The notes beneath the pieces were generated by a model. That model worked only from the letters and a program-made list of their open reading frames with translations. It was not told the DNA's origin and made no database searches. This document shows positions 23,840 through 31,806 of a stretch of DNA of 32,129 nucleotides, piece after piece; the first letter of the stretch is position 1; each line of letters starts with the position of its first letter. This DNA is from Planctomycetota bacterium (GTDB lineage Bacteria > Planctomycetota > UBA8742 > JACQVU01 > JANLHZ01): contig JANLHZ010000010.1 in assembly GCA_024653775.1 (NCBI GenBank), positions 1 to 32,129 of the forward strand, in the 5' to 3' direction. A program made the translations under genes and the position numbers.

Positions 23840-25609
23840 TTATTTTATAAGCATAAAATCGCCTATGACGAGCATGTCGATGCCGGATTTGAGGTAGGAC
23901 GCGATCGCGTCCTGCGGCGTGCAGACGATCGGCTCGCCGCGGACGTTGAAGCTCGTGTTCAGAAGCATTGGAACGCCGGTGAGTTCCGCGAACTTCTCGA
24001 TCAGACGGTAGAACCTTGGGTTCGAGTCCCGCTCGACGGTCTGCACGCGGGCGCTTCCGTCGGCGTGGGTGATAGCCTGTACCGCGGATCGCTTCTCCTC
24101 GCGCACCTGCGGCACGAGCAGCATGAACCGCGACGAAAAATCCATCTCGAACCACTCGTGCGCCTTCTCCGCGAGCACCGCAGGCGCGAAGGGGCGGAAT
24201 CGCTCGCGGAACTTCACCTTCGCGTTGATGATGTCCTTCATCTCCGCCGGGCGCGGGTCCGCGAGGATGCTGCGCGCTCCGAGCGCTCGCGGGCCGAATT
24301 CCATCCGCCCCTGGAACCAGCCGACGACCTTGCCCGCATCGATCTCGCGCGAGACGTGATTCAAAAGTTCGTCCTCGGATTCGAAGTGTAGCGGCGCACT
24401 GAAACCTGTGGCACGGGAATCCTGCCCGTGATAACTCACGGACGGAACGTCTGCACTCCCAGGCGGACGGGACGTCTGCGCTACAAGTGCATGCGCGATT
24501 TCATCGTTCGAAAACTCCGGGCCGAGGTACGCGTGGCGCATTTCGTAGACGCGCGGCTGGTTCAGCGCTCCGTGCTGCACGTACAGCGCGACCCCAAGCG
24601 CGGCGCCGTCGTCGCCCGCCGCGGGCTGGATGAAAATTTCGTCGACGTCCGTCTCCGCGAGCAGACGATAGTTCGCCTTCGAGTTCAGGCCGACCCCGCC
24701 CGCGATGCAGAGTTTTTTCAGCCCGGTGCGTTTAACAGCGTCGCGTACGATTGCGAGCAGCGTCTCCTCGACTACGAGCTGCGCGCTTCTCGCGACGTCG
24801 CTATGGAAGTCCGTCAGAGGTTCGTCCTCGCTCCGTCTCGGAGCGCCGAGGAGCTTTTCGAACTTCCTCGCAATCGCGCTCGAAAGCGACCTGTGGAACG
24901 CGAAGTAGCTCATATCGAGCTGGAAACTGCCGTCGTCCGCGGTTCTGATCGTCTTCCGGAGCTGATCCGCGAACCGCGGCTCGCCGTACGCCGCGAGTCC
25001 CATCACCTTCCATTCCGCGTCGTTTATCTGGAATCCTAGATAGTGCGTGATTGCGCTGTAGAAAAGTCCGAGCGAGTGGGGGAAGCGTATTTCGCGGTCG
25101 AGTTCGATGACGTTCCCGCGCCCGACGCCCACGCTGGTGGTCGTCCACTCGCCAACGCCGTCGACGGTGAGGATCACGGCTTCGTCGAATCCGGACGGGT
25201 AGAACGCCGACGCGGCGTGGGAAAGATGGTGCTCGCCGAAGAGGATCGCCTTCGTTTTCGGAAGGCCGAGACTTTTCCGGATCGTCTTCGCGATGTGCAG
25301 ACGGCTCGTCATCCAGAGCGGCATTGCGCGGAACCAGGTTCCCGCCGAAAATGGCCATGTGGCGATGCACGTTTCGATGATGCGCGAAAACTTCCGCAGC
25401 GGCTTTTCGTAGAACGCGACGTAGTCGACGTTCCGCGCTCCGATTCCAGCGGTTTCGAGGCAGTATTCGATCGCCTTCGTCGGGAACTCGCTTGTGTGTT
25501 TCACCCGCGTGAACCGTTCCTCCGCCGCGCAGGCGACTGGTATGCCATCCGCAACCAGCGCGGCGGCGCTGTCGTGGAAAAAGGCGGATATGCCGAGGAT
25601 GTAAATCAT
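23840..25609 (-). CDS. NodU/CmcH-family carbamoyltransferase
   Basis: A 589-residue enzyme that would transfer a carbamoyl group from carbamoyl phosphate to a hydroxyl on a natural product or glycan. The N-terminal YrdC/Kae1-like part has MIYILGISAFFHDSAAAL (1-18) and E126-HHLSHAASAF (H127, H128, H131), then D150-GVGEW; the C-terminal part has GWFQGRMEFGPRALGARSILADPR and FRPFAPAVL. The ATG at 25609 is chosen; a TTG three codons earlier is possible. About 30 residues (around 373-402, from VAQTSRPPG to ATGFSA) are encoded by a palindromic repeat element. No biosynthetic cluster is adjacent. Confidence 0.9.
   Translation of the reverse strand: MIYILGISAFFHDSAAALVADGIPVACAAEERFTRVKHTSEFPTKAIEYCLETAGIGARNVDYVAFYEKPLRKFSRIIETCIATWPFSAGTWFRAMPLWMTSRLHIAKTIRKSLGLPKTKAILFGEHHLSHAASAFYPSGFDEAVILTVDGVGEWTTTSVGVGRGNVIELDREIRFPHSLGLFYSAITHYLGFQINDAEWKVMGLAAYGEPRFADQLRKTIRTADDGSFQLDMSYFAFHRSLSSAIARKFEKLLGAPRRSEDEPLTDFHSDVARSAQLVVEETLLAIVRDAVKRTGLKKLCIAGGVGLNSKANYRLLAETDVDEIFIQPAAGDDGAALGVALYVQHGALNQPRVYEMRHAYLGPEFSNDEIAHALVAQTSRPPGSADVPSVSYHGQDSRATGFSAPLHFESEDELLNHVSREIDAGKVVGWFQGRMEFGPRALGARSILADPRPAEMKDIINAKVKFRERFRPFAPAVLAEKAHEWFEMDFSSRFMLLVPQVREEKRSAVQAITHADGSARVQTVERDSNPRFYRLIEKFAELTGVPMLLNTSFNVRGEPIVCTPQDAIASYLKSGIDMLVIGDFMLIK
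24409..24492. repeat. Palindromic element inserted in frame in the carbamoyltransferase
   Basis: The outer unit GGCACGGGAATCCTGCCCGT (24410-24429) is followed by CTCACGGACGGAACG and CTGCACTCCCAGG, then GGCGGACGGGACGTCTGCGC (24462-24481). These are the same words as in clusters at 12552-12742 and in rarA. Read leftward the element codes for VAQTSRPPGSADVPSVSYHG and so on without a stop. Confidence 0.85.
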
Positions 25610-25797
25610 CGTAGGCAATTATGGATCACGGATGGCGAATTACGAATTCAAATCTGTCCGCAATCGTGCGCGGCGCTTCGCAAGACCTTGGCGCAATTCC
25701 TTATTTTATTTGAGGTAACTAACAAAACTAAATACACTCACGATTCGTCACCATATTCATTGCGAAGATTCACCTGAAACACAAACCGGAGTTTTCG

Positions 25798-27039
25798 ATG
25801 AAAAAATCAATCGGGTCCGCTGTGCTCGCGTCAGTTCTGATTCTGATCTCTTTCTTTCTGTGCCCGACATCTTTCGCGCAGAACGCGGGCGACAGGCAAA
25901 TCGAGGTCGACTTCAGCAACAAGTCGAAAGGAAACGCGATCTTCAGGATGGGAGTCACCGAAATTCCAGTCGCCACTGGCCGGACGGTCAACAAGAAGGG
26001 TCCGGAAGCGCCGAACATTACCGTCGCGGTGAAAATAGGCGAGAACGTCGCGACCACGGAGACGTCGATGCCGTCAGGATTCGCGTACCTCGTCGAGGCG
26101 AGCGACACCGGAATGGTCATCAAGAGGAAGAACCTTGCAAGCAACAGCGTGCAGACCTCCGCGGAAGTTCTATTTGCCGGGGGAGGAGGCGCGATTGCGG
26201 AGTCGGAGGTATCTTCGATGGCTTTGAGCATGCCGTCGGGAAGTTTCACGCTAGGCTCCTCGATCGACGCGTACTCCGCGACCGGATTCGACGGTATCGG
26301 CCTCTCCGGAACCGCTGCAATGAGCACCGCAAACGTTATGAAAGAGAAGTACGGGAGTTTCGGTCTCAAAATCACTTTCGCGAAACTTGAACTCGACTCG
26401 AATGCATCTCCCGCGGAGATTTCCTTCCAGAGGTTCGATTTCAATTTCCGCTACGGCGTGGCGGAGAAAGTAGAAGTCGCGGTGAACCTCCCGTACTCGA
26501 TGGAGAACGTCAAAGTCGGAAGTTTCATCGATACCGACGAGTCCGGAGTAGGCGACCTCAGCCTCGCCGCGAAGTATTACGCGTACAGCAAGGACAAGAT
26601 CGAGATCGCGGGCGCGTTCAACTTGCAGCTTCCAACGGGAGACGAGGACAAAATCATCGTCGCGCGTGGAAATCCGTACGTCGGCTTCATTGGAGATCTG
26701 GCGTACCAGGTGAACGAGAAAGCCTACATCGACGGCGAACTCTCGCTCTACTTCGGCAAAAGCGATTCGTCAGACAAGAACGAGCAGGACTTCAGTCTGG
26801 CGGTCGGCGGACGATACATACTCGAAAGCGGAAGAGTGTTCGGCGCGTACAGATTCTGGAGTTCATCGGAGGACAGGGTCGGATCTTCGGGGACTCTGAC
26901 AATAGGCTATCACCACGGACTTCAGGAAGACAAACTTGGAGTGTTCGGCGCAATCGCGTTCGATCTTCAAACCCGCGACGGCGTAGACTCGCAGTATCAG
27001 GTGATGCTTGGCGGGGCGTACGTGTTCGGGGGAAGCTGA
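25798..27039 (+). CDS. Outer-membrane beta-barrel-type protein
   Basis: A 413-residue protein with a signal peptide (first about 28 residues, ending SFAQ). Residues of about 30-190 are Gly/Ser-rich and hydrophilic with no recognised domain. From about 205 onward are alternating short beta-strands ending in an aromatic or small residue, as in outer-membrane barrels: FDFNFRYGVAEKVEVAVNLPYS, GDLSLAAKYYAYS, LQLPTGDE. This resembles the MetA-pathway-of-phenol-degradation/transporter-like barrel family. GGAG lies 7 bases before the ATG. The TctC-type lipoprotein gene follows. Pore or adhesin functions are both open. Confidence 0.75.
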   Translation: MKKSIGSAVLASVLILISFFLCPTSFAQNAGDRQIEVDFSNKSKGNAIFRMGVTEIPVATGRTVNKKGPEAPNITVAVKIGENVATTETSMPSGFAYLVEASDTGMVIKRKNLASNSVQTSAEVLFAGGGGAIAESEVSSMALSMPSGSFTLGSSIDAYSATGFDGIGLSGTAAMSTANVMKEKYGSFGLKITFAKLELDSNASPAEISFQRFDFNFRYGVAEKVEVAVNLPYSMENVKVGSFIDTDESGVGDLSLAAKYYAYSKDKIEIAGAFNLQLPTGDEDKIIVARGNPYVGFIGDLAYQVNEKAYIDGELSLYFGKSDSSDKNEQDFSLAVGGRYILESGRVFGAYRFWSSSEDRVGSSGTLTIGYHHGLQEDKLGVFGAIAFDLQTRDGVDSQYQVMLGGAYVFGGS

Positions 27040-27087
27040 AGAACTGAGTTCGAGATTTGCAGACAAGACCTTATGGGAGACGGAAAT

Positions 27088-28041
27088 ATGAAATATTTTT
27101 CGATTTTGACCTTACTGTTTGCCTTCGGTCTTCTCGGCTGCACGGAAGCCGCGTCGGGGTCGTCGGAGGGCGAATTCCCGTCGTCGCGCATCACCATCCA
27201 CTGCCCGAACGCTCAGGGAGGCGCGTCCGACACGGTGTGCAGGACGATTCAGAACGCGCTCCGCGAAAACGAGGGCTGGGACCTCAGCGTCACCAACGGC
27301 GGCGGAGCGACGGAACTCCCGACTCTCTCGGTCAAGCCCGCCGACGGCTACCATCTGATCTACGTCCCCTGCGAGCTGGCGATCCTGCCTTACGTCCCGG
27401 GGGCCGTCGCGGCGAATCTCAGCCACGAGAAATTCGATCTGCTCTGCCTCGTGAACTCGGTCTACTCAGCGGTGACGGTGCGCGCGGACTCTCCGTGGAA
27501 GAGCCTTCAGGAACTGGTCGACGCGGGCAAAACGAAAACTCTCCAGATCGGAGTGTCCGCTCAAAACGGCATCTGGGAACTTGCCGGCAAGGAACTCGCG
27601 CGCGCAACCGGCGCCTCCTTCAACTACATAAACCACGGGAGCGCGTCCGACGCCGTCGCGGCGCTGCAGGGGACCGCGGGGATCGACGCGATCACCGTTT
27701 CCGCGTCGGAAGTCAAAACCGGAGTCGAAAGCGGCGAGCTACGCATTCTCGCGGTGATGAAGCCCGAGCGGGAATCCGTCTTCCCCGACGTGCCGACGGT
27801 GAAGGAAGCGATCGGGCAGGACGTCAGCGTATGCGCCTGGGGCGGGTTCGCGGTTCCGAAGGGCACTCCGGAAGACGTCCGCAAAACTCTGGTCGAGGCG
27901 CTGAAGAAAGCTCATGGGTCCGAGACGTTCCAGAATATGGCGGAAAAGCAGGGCATTCTCGCGACCTTCCTCGGCGAAGCGGAGTTCCTCGAATTCGTGA
28001 AGACCGAGTGCGAGAAACACAAAAGACTTCTAAGTCGATAG
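27088..28041 (+). CDS. TctC/Bug-family tricarboxylate-type solute-binding lipoprotein
   Basis: A 317-residue protein with a lipoprotein signal (LLGC, lipid on C18). Residues 35-60 (ITIHCPNAQGGASDTVCRTIQNAL) match the start of Bug/TctC binding proteins (GGxxDxxxR). The body follows the two-lobe pattern (AVTVRADSPWKSLQELVDA, then GVPTV-like DVPTVKEA and WGGFAVPKGTP). It would bind a small carboxylate or similar in the periplasm for a TctA/TctB transporter, but neither is in the window. The ATG at 27088 is chosen because the signal peptide begins there; an upstream ATG (27073) is less likely. It follows the barrel gene by about 48 bases. Confidence 0.85.
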   Translation: MKYFSILTLLFAFGLLGCTEAASGSSEGEFPSSRITIHCPNAQGGASDTVCRTIQNALRENEGWDLSVTNGGGATELPTLSVKPADGYHLIYVPCELAILPYVPGAVAANLSHEKFDLLCLVNSVYSAVTVRADSPWKSLQELVDAGKTKTLQIGVSAQNGIWELAGKELARATGASFNYINHGSASDAVAALQGTAGIDAITVSASEVKTGVESGELRILAVMKPERESVFPDVPTVKEAIGQDVSVCAWGGFAVPKGTPEDVRKTLVEALKKAHGSETFQNMAEKQGILATFLGEAEFLEFVKTECEKHKRLLSR

Positions 28042-28269
28042 TCTGTGTAGCGGTCCATTTTCAAGTTTTCTGTATTGATGCCGCGCGCAAAATAATAACC
28101 AATATTTCTTTCGCGATGAAATTCCATTGTGAACCGTACTCCCTGGAGTTACGCTGTCATTTCCACGAAGTTTTCTTGAATTCGTCGCTGTAATTGTCCG
28201 AAATACTTTTCGGCCTCGAAAATGTTATGATTTTAACAGTTTAAGAAGTTACTTGTCTGGGAGGAAGCG
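28042..28269. other. Intergenic region with strong ribosome binding site at its end
   Basis: No gene is seen. The end carries GGGAGGA (28259-28265), 4 bases before the GTG start of the next gene, which decides that start. Confidence 0.5.
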
Positions 28270-28806
28270 GTGGGTTCGCGAAGCAAATCAATATCTCCGC
28301 GTCAAACAAGGAGTTCATCGCGGAAAAAAAAGTCGGTCAGACTTTTCGCTATAGACGGTCGTCAACCTTGGGCGCTTAGGATCGATCTTCCCGACAAGAA
28401 CGTTGCGAGAGCGGTCGATCCGATCGCTCTCGGAGGAGACGAAGTCCTCGCGGGTCATTACACGAAAAAGCAGTTCGACGCTATTTTGATGAAAATGAAA
28501 GCACTGTCGGACAAAGCACAGCAAATTTTCGATGAGTGGACGAGTACGAACTCCGAGGTGCTACACAGCGTATACCGAAGGGTAACGCAGAACCGGACAT
28601 CCGTTTACGTTTTCACCAAAGGCGAGGACGTGAATTACGACTTCTTCGAAAACTGCTCTCGGCTTGTCGCGTCTATTCGCAAGGAAACGGGAATCCCCAT
28701 CGACATCTGGAATCGTCCAATCGCCCACGCGGATGCTTACATGTCGCAGTACAAACCTGTTCCGGAAGAACTCATTTATCCCGTTTCCGCGCCGAAGACT
28801 CGCTGA
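28270..28806 (+). CDS. Unknown protein upstream of a HEPN-like gene
   Basis: A 178-residue protein that starts at GTG with a strong GGGAGGA just upstream. The first 20 residues are Ser/Arg/Lys-rich. The rest is a compact alpha-beta sequence with YTKKQFDAILMKMKALSDKAQQIFDEW (about 65-90, amphipathic) and VYVFTKGEDVNYDFFENC. No family recognised. Its stop overlaps the next ATG (TGATG), so it is coupled to the HEPN-like gene. That pairing resembles two-gene toxin-antitoxin or defence modules, but this is inference only. Confidence 0.6.
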   Translation: MGSRSKSISPRQTRSSSRKKKSVRLFAIDGRQPWALRIDLPDKNVARAVDPIALGGDEVLAGHYTKKQFDAILMKMKALSDKAQQIFDEWTSTNSEVLHSVYRRVTQNRTSVYVFTKGEDVNYDFFENCSRLVASIRKETGIPIDIWNRPIAHADAYMSQYKPVPEELIYPVSAPKTR

Positions 28807-29209
28807 TGCCAGTTCAAGTTCCTGACGATCCTTTCGAAACCCACAGAGCCTTCTGCGAAGACAACTTCGCTCTGTTCCAGATGTTGCACGCGCGTAACGT
28901 TCATCCTGACTGGCGGATAACGTTGCTATTCTACGCCGCCCTTCACAGGGTCAAAATGATGATGCTCAGGACCGGCGTTGACCTGGACGAATATCCCGAC
29001 CACCAGACGATGGCTCACTGGGTTCACGTCGAGCACGGCGCGAGGGTCGGAGGGGCCTACAGGACTTTGCTACAATCATCCTACGACGCCAGATACTCCG
29101 GATTTCCGGATACCAGAGCAGGGACACAGCTTTAAGCAAATGCATCGACGCGTACGTGATCGTCGAATCTGCCTACAAAACATTGGAGGCATCAAGCGGT
29201 TCATCCTAA
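28806..29209 (+). CDS. HEPN-like small protein with an apparent frameshift
   Basis: The uninterrupted frame (to 29135) gives 109 residues. HPDWRITLLFYAALHRVKMM (about 33-52), HWVHVEHGARVG and LLQSSYDARY are the pattern of a family of small HEPN-like helical proteins (WxxxxxFYAALHxV...H..R...Y..L...S..ARY). The frame then ends in an odd tail (PDTRAGTQL). A shift of one base near 29103-29108 continues in another frame as GYQSRDTALSKCIDAYVIVE plus a Ser-rich end, stop at 29207-29209. This makes the expected amphipathic C-terminal helix. HEPN proteins often cleave RNA or bind nucleotidyltransferase partners; function here is not shown. Confidence 0.6.
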
Positions 29210-29302
29210 TCGCTATTATTTCCTATCGGGAACAAAATTGAGAACCTAAACATGCCGCTAAATATAATCCGCTTGGAATTGCCGGTGCCCGCATTATAAT
29301 CA

Positions 29303-29330
29303 AGTTTGGATAATCGAGTTTGGATAATCG
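29303..29330. repeat. Two tandem 14-bp repeats
   Basis: AGTTTGGATAATCG occurs twice end to end (29303-29316 and 29317-29330), followed by a GGTTCGATTAACC-type dyad (29331-29343). It lies 53 bases before the lipoprotein ATG, a natural place for an operator. Confidence 0.6.
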
Positions 29331-29382
29331 GGTTCGATTAACCGGATCGACGTAGATCTCGCCTTGGCCATAGGAAACCATC

Positions 29383-29766
29383 ATGCGCCGAAAGTCATTC
29401 GCACTATTTTCGCTACTCGTTCTCTGCGCGACAATGTTCCTTAGCGGCTGCGCTTCGAGGCCTGAGCCAGGCTCGGCAACGGCCGGGGAGTTCAAGTGGT
29501 ATCGCGAGATCGTCGAAGTCCCCTACGGCGTTATCCGGATTCCGCTGACGGTGCTTCTGATTCCCGTATTTATGATCAGTTCGCCTCCATACAAAAGCGG
29601 TATGCAGATCGCGGCGGATTACTTCAGCACGAACGTAAGACTCGTCAATCCATCGAGGAACGACTTTCAGACCTGGAACGTCAACGACGTTGCCGACAAC
29701 GACAGCCAGCTTCAGACGATGGAAACCATGAGGTCCTGGCAGGAAAGCGTCGGCGTGATAGAGTGA
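29383..29766 (+). CDS. Small lipoprotein
   Basis: A 127-residue protein with a clear lipoprotein signal (FLSGC, lipid on C23). A second hydrophobic stretch (about 50-68, VIRIPLTVLLIPVFMI) may be a membrane segment or buried helix. The rest is polar with no recognised family. The next gene begins 2 bases after its stop, so the two are certainly co-transcribed. It probably sits at the outer or inner membrane facing the periplasm. Nothing more specific can be said. Confidence 0.7.
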   Translation: MRRKSFALFSLLVLCATMFLSGCASRPEPGSATAGEFKWYREIVEVPYGVIRIPLTVLLIPVFMISSPPYKSGMQIAADYFSTNVRLVNPSRNDFQTWNVNDVADNDSQLQTMETMRSWQESVGVIE

Positions 29767-29768
29767 AT

Positions 29769-30635
29769 ATGTCTTTTGACCGGGAAGAAAACACGAGCGG
29801 CGAAATTCCGCCCCGAAGAGAGGAATCCGCAGGGAATGAAGCCGCGAAGTCCGGAGATGACGCGGCGGAACCGCGCAGAGATTCTCTGGAGTCCTCTCCC
29901 GTTCAGGAGCCTGCCGCCGGCTCCGGAAGAAAGCGCGCGGAACTGATCGAGGAGGACCTGGTTCACCACGTGAACGAAATTTCCGACGCGCCCGCGACTC
30001 CTATAGACGATGCCGAATTCGTGACGATTCCGCTTAAATGCGTCACCGCCCTCGGCGAGCGTTGGGACCTGCTGCTCTACGAGGATCACCTTCTGCTCGA
30101 TGATCGCGTCGCGGCGAACTCCCCGATCAGAATCGACCGGGACGAGCTTTCGAAGTACGTCCGACTGTTCAACAGCGTGATGAAACAGGACACGATCGAG
30201 ATTCTCGATCCGATAAACCTGACGTTCCGCACTTCCCCGGCCGCGTTCGAATATCTTGCGAAATGGAGCGGACTCCGCGTCGTCAATTTCATCGACGCGA
30301 AGACCTACGTGCTTCGAAGGAGCGCGTCCTACATGTTCATCGGAACGTTTATCGCGGTGATGGGGCTGCTCGCAACTGCGGGCGCGGAAAAGGATTACCT
30401 CCTGATTGCGCTCGGAGCGTTTCTTTTCGCGATCGGCCTTGGCGGGAAACTCGTTCCCCATCGCGGCTGGTGCCTCGTCGACGCCGGGTGGGAGGCCGCG
30501 ATGCTGTTCTATTTCCTTCCCTCCGCGATGAAGGGCGACGGCTGGGCGATGTTCATCTGCATCGTGTTTTTCTTCTTCGTGCCGTCGTCGATATTCAGAT
30601 TCATCCGCTTTGGCGAACTCGAAAGACGTATGTAA
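29769..30635 (+). CDS. Membrane protein of unknown function
   Basis: A 288-residue protein. Residues 1-80 are highly charged and disordered-looking; 85-180 is a folded polar domain (FVTIPLKCVTALGERWDLLLYEDHLLLDD). Hydrophobic helices lie at about 187-204, 209-228, 240-253 and 258-275 with RFIRFGELERRM at the end. It therefore has a cytoplasmic N-terminus and four closely spaced helices. No family was recognised. It is coupled to the lipoprotein gene. Its stop codon TAA (30633-30635) is the left end of a perfect 40-bp palindrome. Confidence 0.7.
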   Translation: MSFDREENTSGEIPPRREESAGNEAAKSGDDAAEPRRDSLESSPVQEPAAGSGRKRAELIEEDLVHHVNEISDAPATPIDDAEFVTIPLKCVTALGERWDLLLYEDHLLLDDRVAANSPIRIDRDELSKYVRLFNSVMKQDTIEILDPINLTFRTSPAAFEYLAKWSGLRVVNFIDAKTYVLRRSASYMFIGTFIAVMGLLATAGAEKDYLLIALGAFLFAIGLGGKLVPHRGWCLVDAGWEAAMLFYFLPSAMKGDGWAMFICIVFFFFVPSSIFRFIRFGELERRM

Positions 30636-30672
30636 CAAGTAACAATTATTAATTAATAATTGTTACTTGTTA
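30633..30672. repeat. Perfect 40-bp AT-rich palindrome
   Basis: From the TAA at 30633 to the TTA at 30672 every base pairs with its mirror position (20-base half TAACAAGTAACAATTATTAA, exact reverse complement follows). It holds the stop of the membrane protein and ends 9 bases before the acyl-CoA dehydrogenase ATG (30682). A perfect dyad of this length could form a cruciform, hide the downstream start in an RNA hairpin, or be a regulator site. Confidence 0.9.
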
Positions 30673-30681
30673 ATTGTTTCA

Positions 30682-31806
30682 ATGGACTATTCATTCGACG
30701 AAAACCAGATAATGATCCGCGATACGTTTCGCGGCTTCGCGCAGTCGGAAGTCCGGAAGACCGCGGAGCATCTAGATCAGAATCCTGAGTTCCCGCGGGA
30801 ACTGTTCAAAAAAGCCGCGGACCTCGGTACTTTCGGTCTTCGCTACCCCGAACCTTACGGAGCGGGCCTCGACGTCGTTACGTGGTGCCTCGCAATCGAA
30901 GAACTCGCGCGGGAGAGCCTCGCGTTCGCTGCGACGTGCATGATGCAGTCGCTGATGGGCACGTACTTCGTTCATCGCTTCGGGTCGGACGACGTGAAGG
31001 GAAGGCTGTTCGAACCCGCGCTTGCAGGAGAGAAGGTCGCGACGATCTGCATGACGGAACCGAACGCGGGAAGCGATCTGATGTCGCTTAAGACCCGCGC
31101 GGAAAGGCGCGACGGCCGCTACTTCATTTCCGGCCAGAAAACCTGGATCACGAGCGCGCCCGTCGCGGATATGTTCACCGTGCTAGCTTCGACCGGCGAA
31201 AGACAACTCGCGATCTTCCTCGTGGAGAAGGGCGCAAGCGGACTCGATGTCGGGAAGTCGATCGACAAGATGGGAGTCCGCAGCTCGCTTACGAGCGAGG
31301 TGAGCTTCGATAACGTCCCTGCTACGGAAATGCTGGGCGAAGAAGGCAGGGGCCTCGAGTACCTGCGCGAAATCCTCGCTGAAATTCGCGTCGGAACCGC
31401 GGCGCTGTCTCTTGGCATCGCGGAAGCCGCGCTCGCGGAGGCGACCAGGTACGCGGGCGAGCGTAAGCAGTTCGGGAAGCCGATCGGGCAGTTCCAGGCG
31501 ATACAGACGTATCTTGCGGAAATGCGCACGCAGCTCGAAGCCGCGCGGCATCTGACGTACTTCGCCGCGTGGCGGAGCGACATGGGAATGCCGAAGGACG
31601 ACCACGCTTCGATGGCGAAGCTGTTCGCGTCCGAGGCTGCGCTTGATATATGCGACAAAGCCTGCCGGATATTCGCCAGCTACGGCTTTGCGAAGGAGTA
31701 TCCGGTGGAACGCTACTACCGCGACGCGCGGTTCCTGATCCTCGGCGGCGGCACCTCCGAGATTCTGAAGGTGAACATCGCGAAGAGCATGCTGCGCGAC
31801 TCCTAA
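30682..31806 (+). CDS. Acyl-CoA dehydrogenase
   Basis: A 374-residue flavoenzyme of the acyl-CoA dehydrogenase family that oxidises acyl-CoA to 2-enoyl-CoA and passes electrons to ETF. Motifs include CMTEPNAGSDLMSLKT (123-138), W155-ITSAPVADMFTVLAST, R261-KQFGKPIGQFQAIQ and the C-terminal LILGGGTSEILK (352-363). The Glu catalytic position in MCAD-type enzymes (YEGT) is G356 here. At the alternate position used by isovaleryl-CoA dehydrogenase the Glu is one residue off (E234-I-R rather than ER). The ATG at 30682 is chosen over a TTG inside the palindrome. ETF genes are not in the window. Confidence 0.92.
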   Translation: MDYSFDENQIMIRDTFRGFAQSEVRKTAEHLDQNPEFPRELFKKAADLGTFGLRYPEPYGAGLDVVTWCLAIEELARESLAFAATCMMQSLMGTYFVHRFGSDDVKGRLFEPALAGEKVATICMTEPNAGSDLMSLKTRAERRDGRYFISGQKTWITSAPVADMFTVLASTGERQLAIFLVEKGASGLDVGKSIDKMGVRSSLTSEVSFDNVPATEMLGEEGRGLEYLREILAEIRVGTAALSLGIAEAALAEATRYAGERKQFGKPIGQFQAIQTYLAEMRTQLEAARHLTYFAAWRSDMGMPKDDHASMAKLFASEAALDICDKACRIFASYGFAKEYPVERYYRDARFLILGGGTSEILKVNIAKSMLRDS

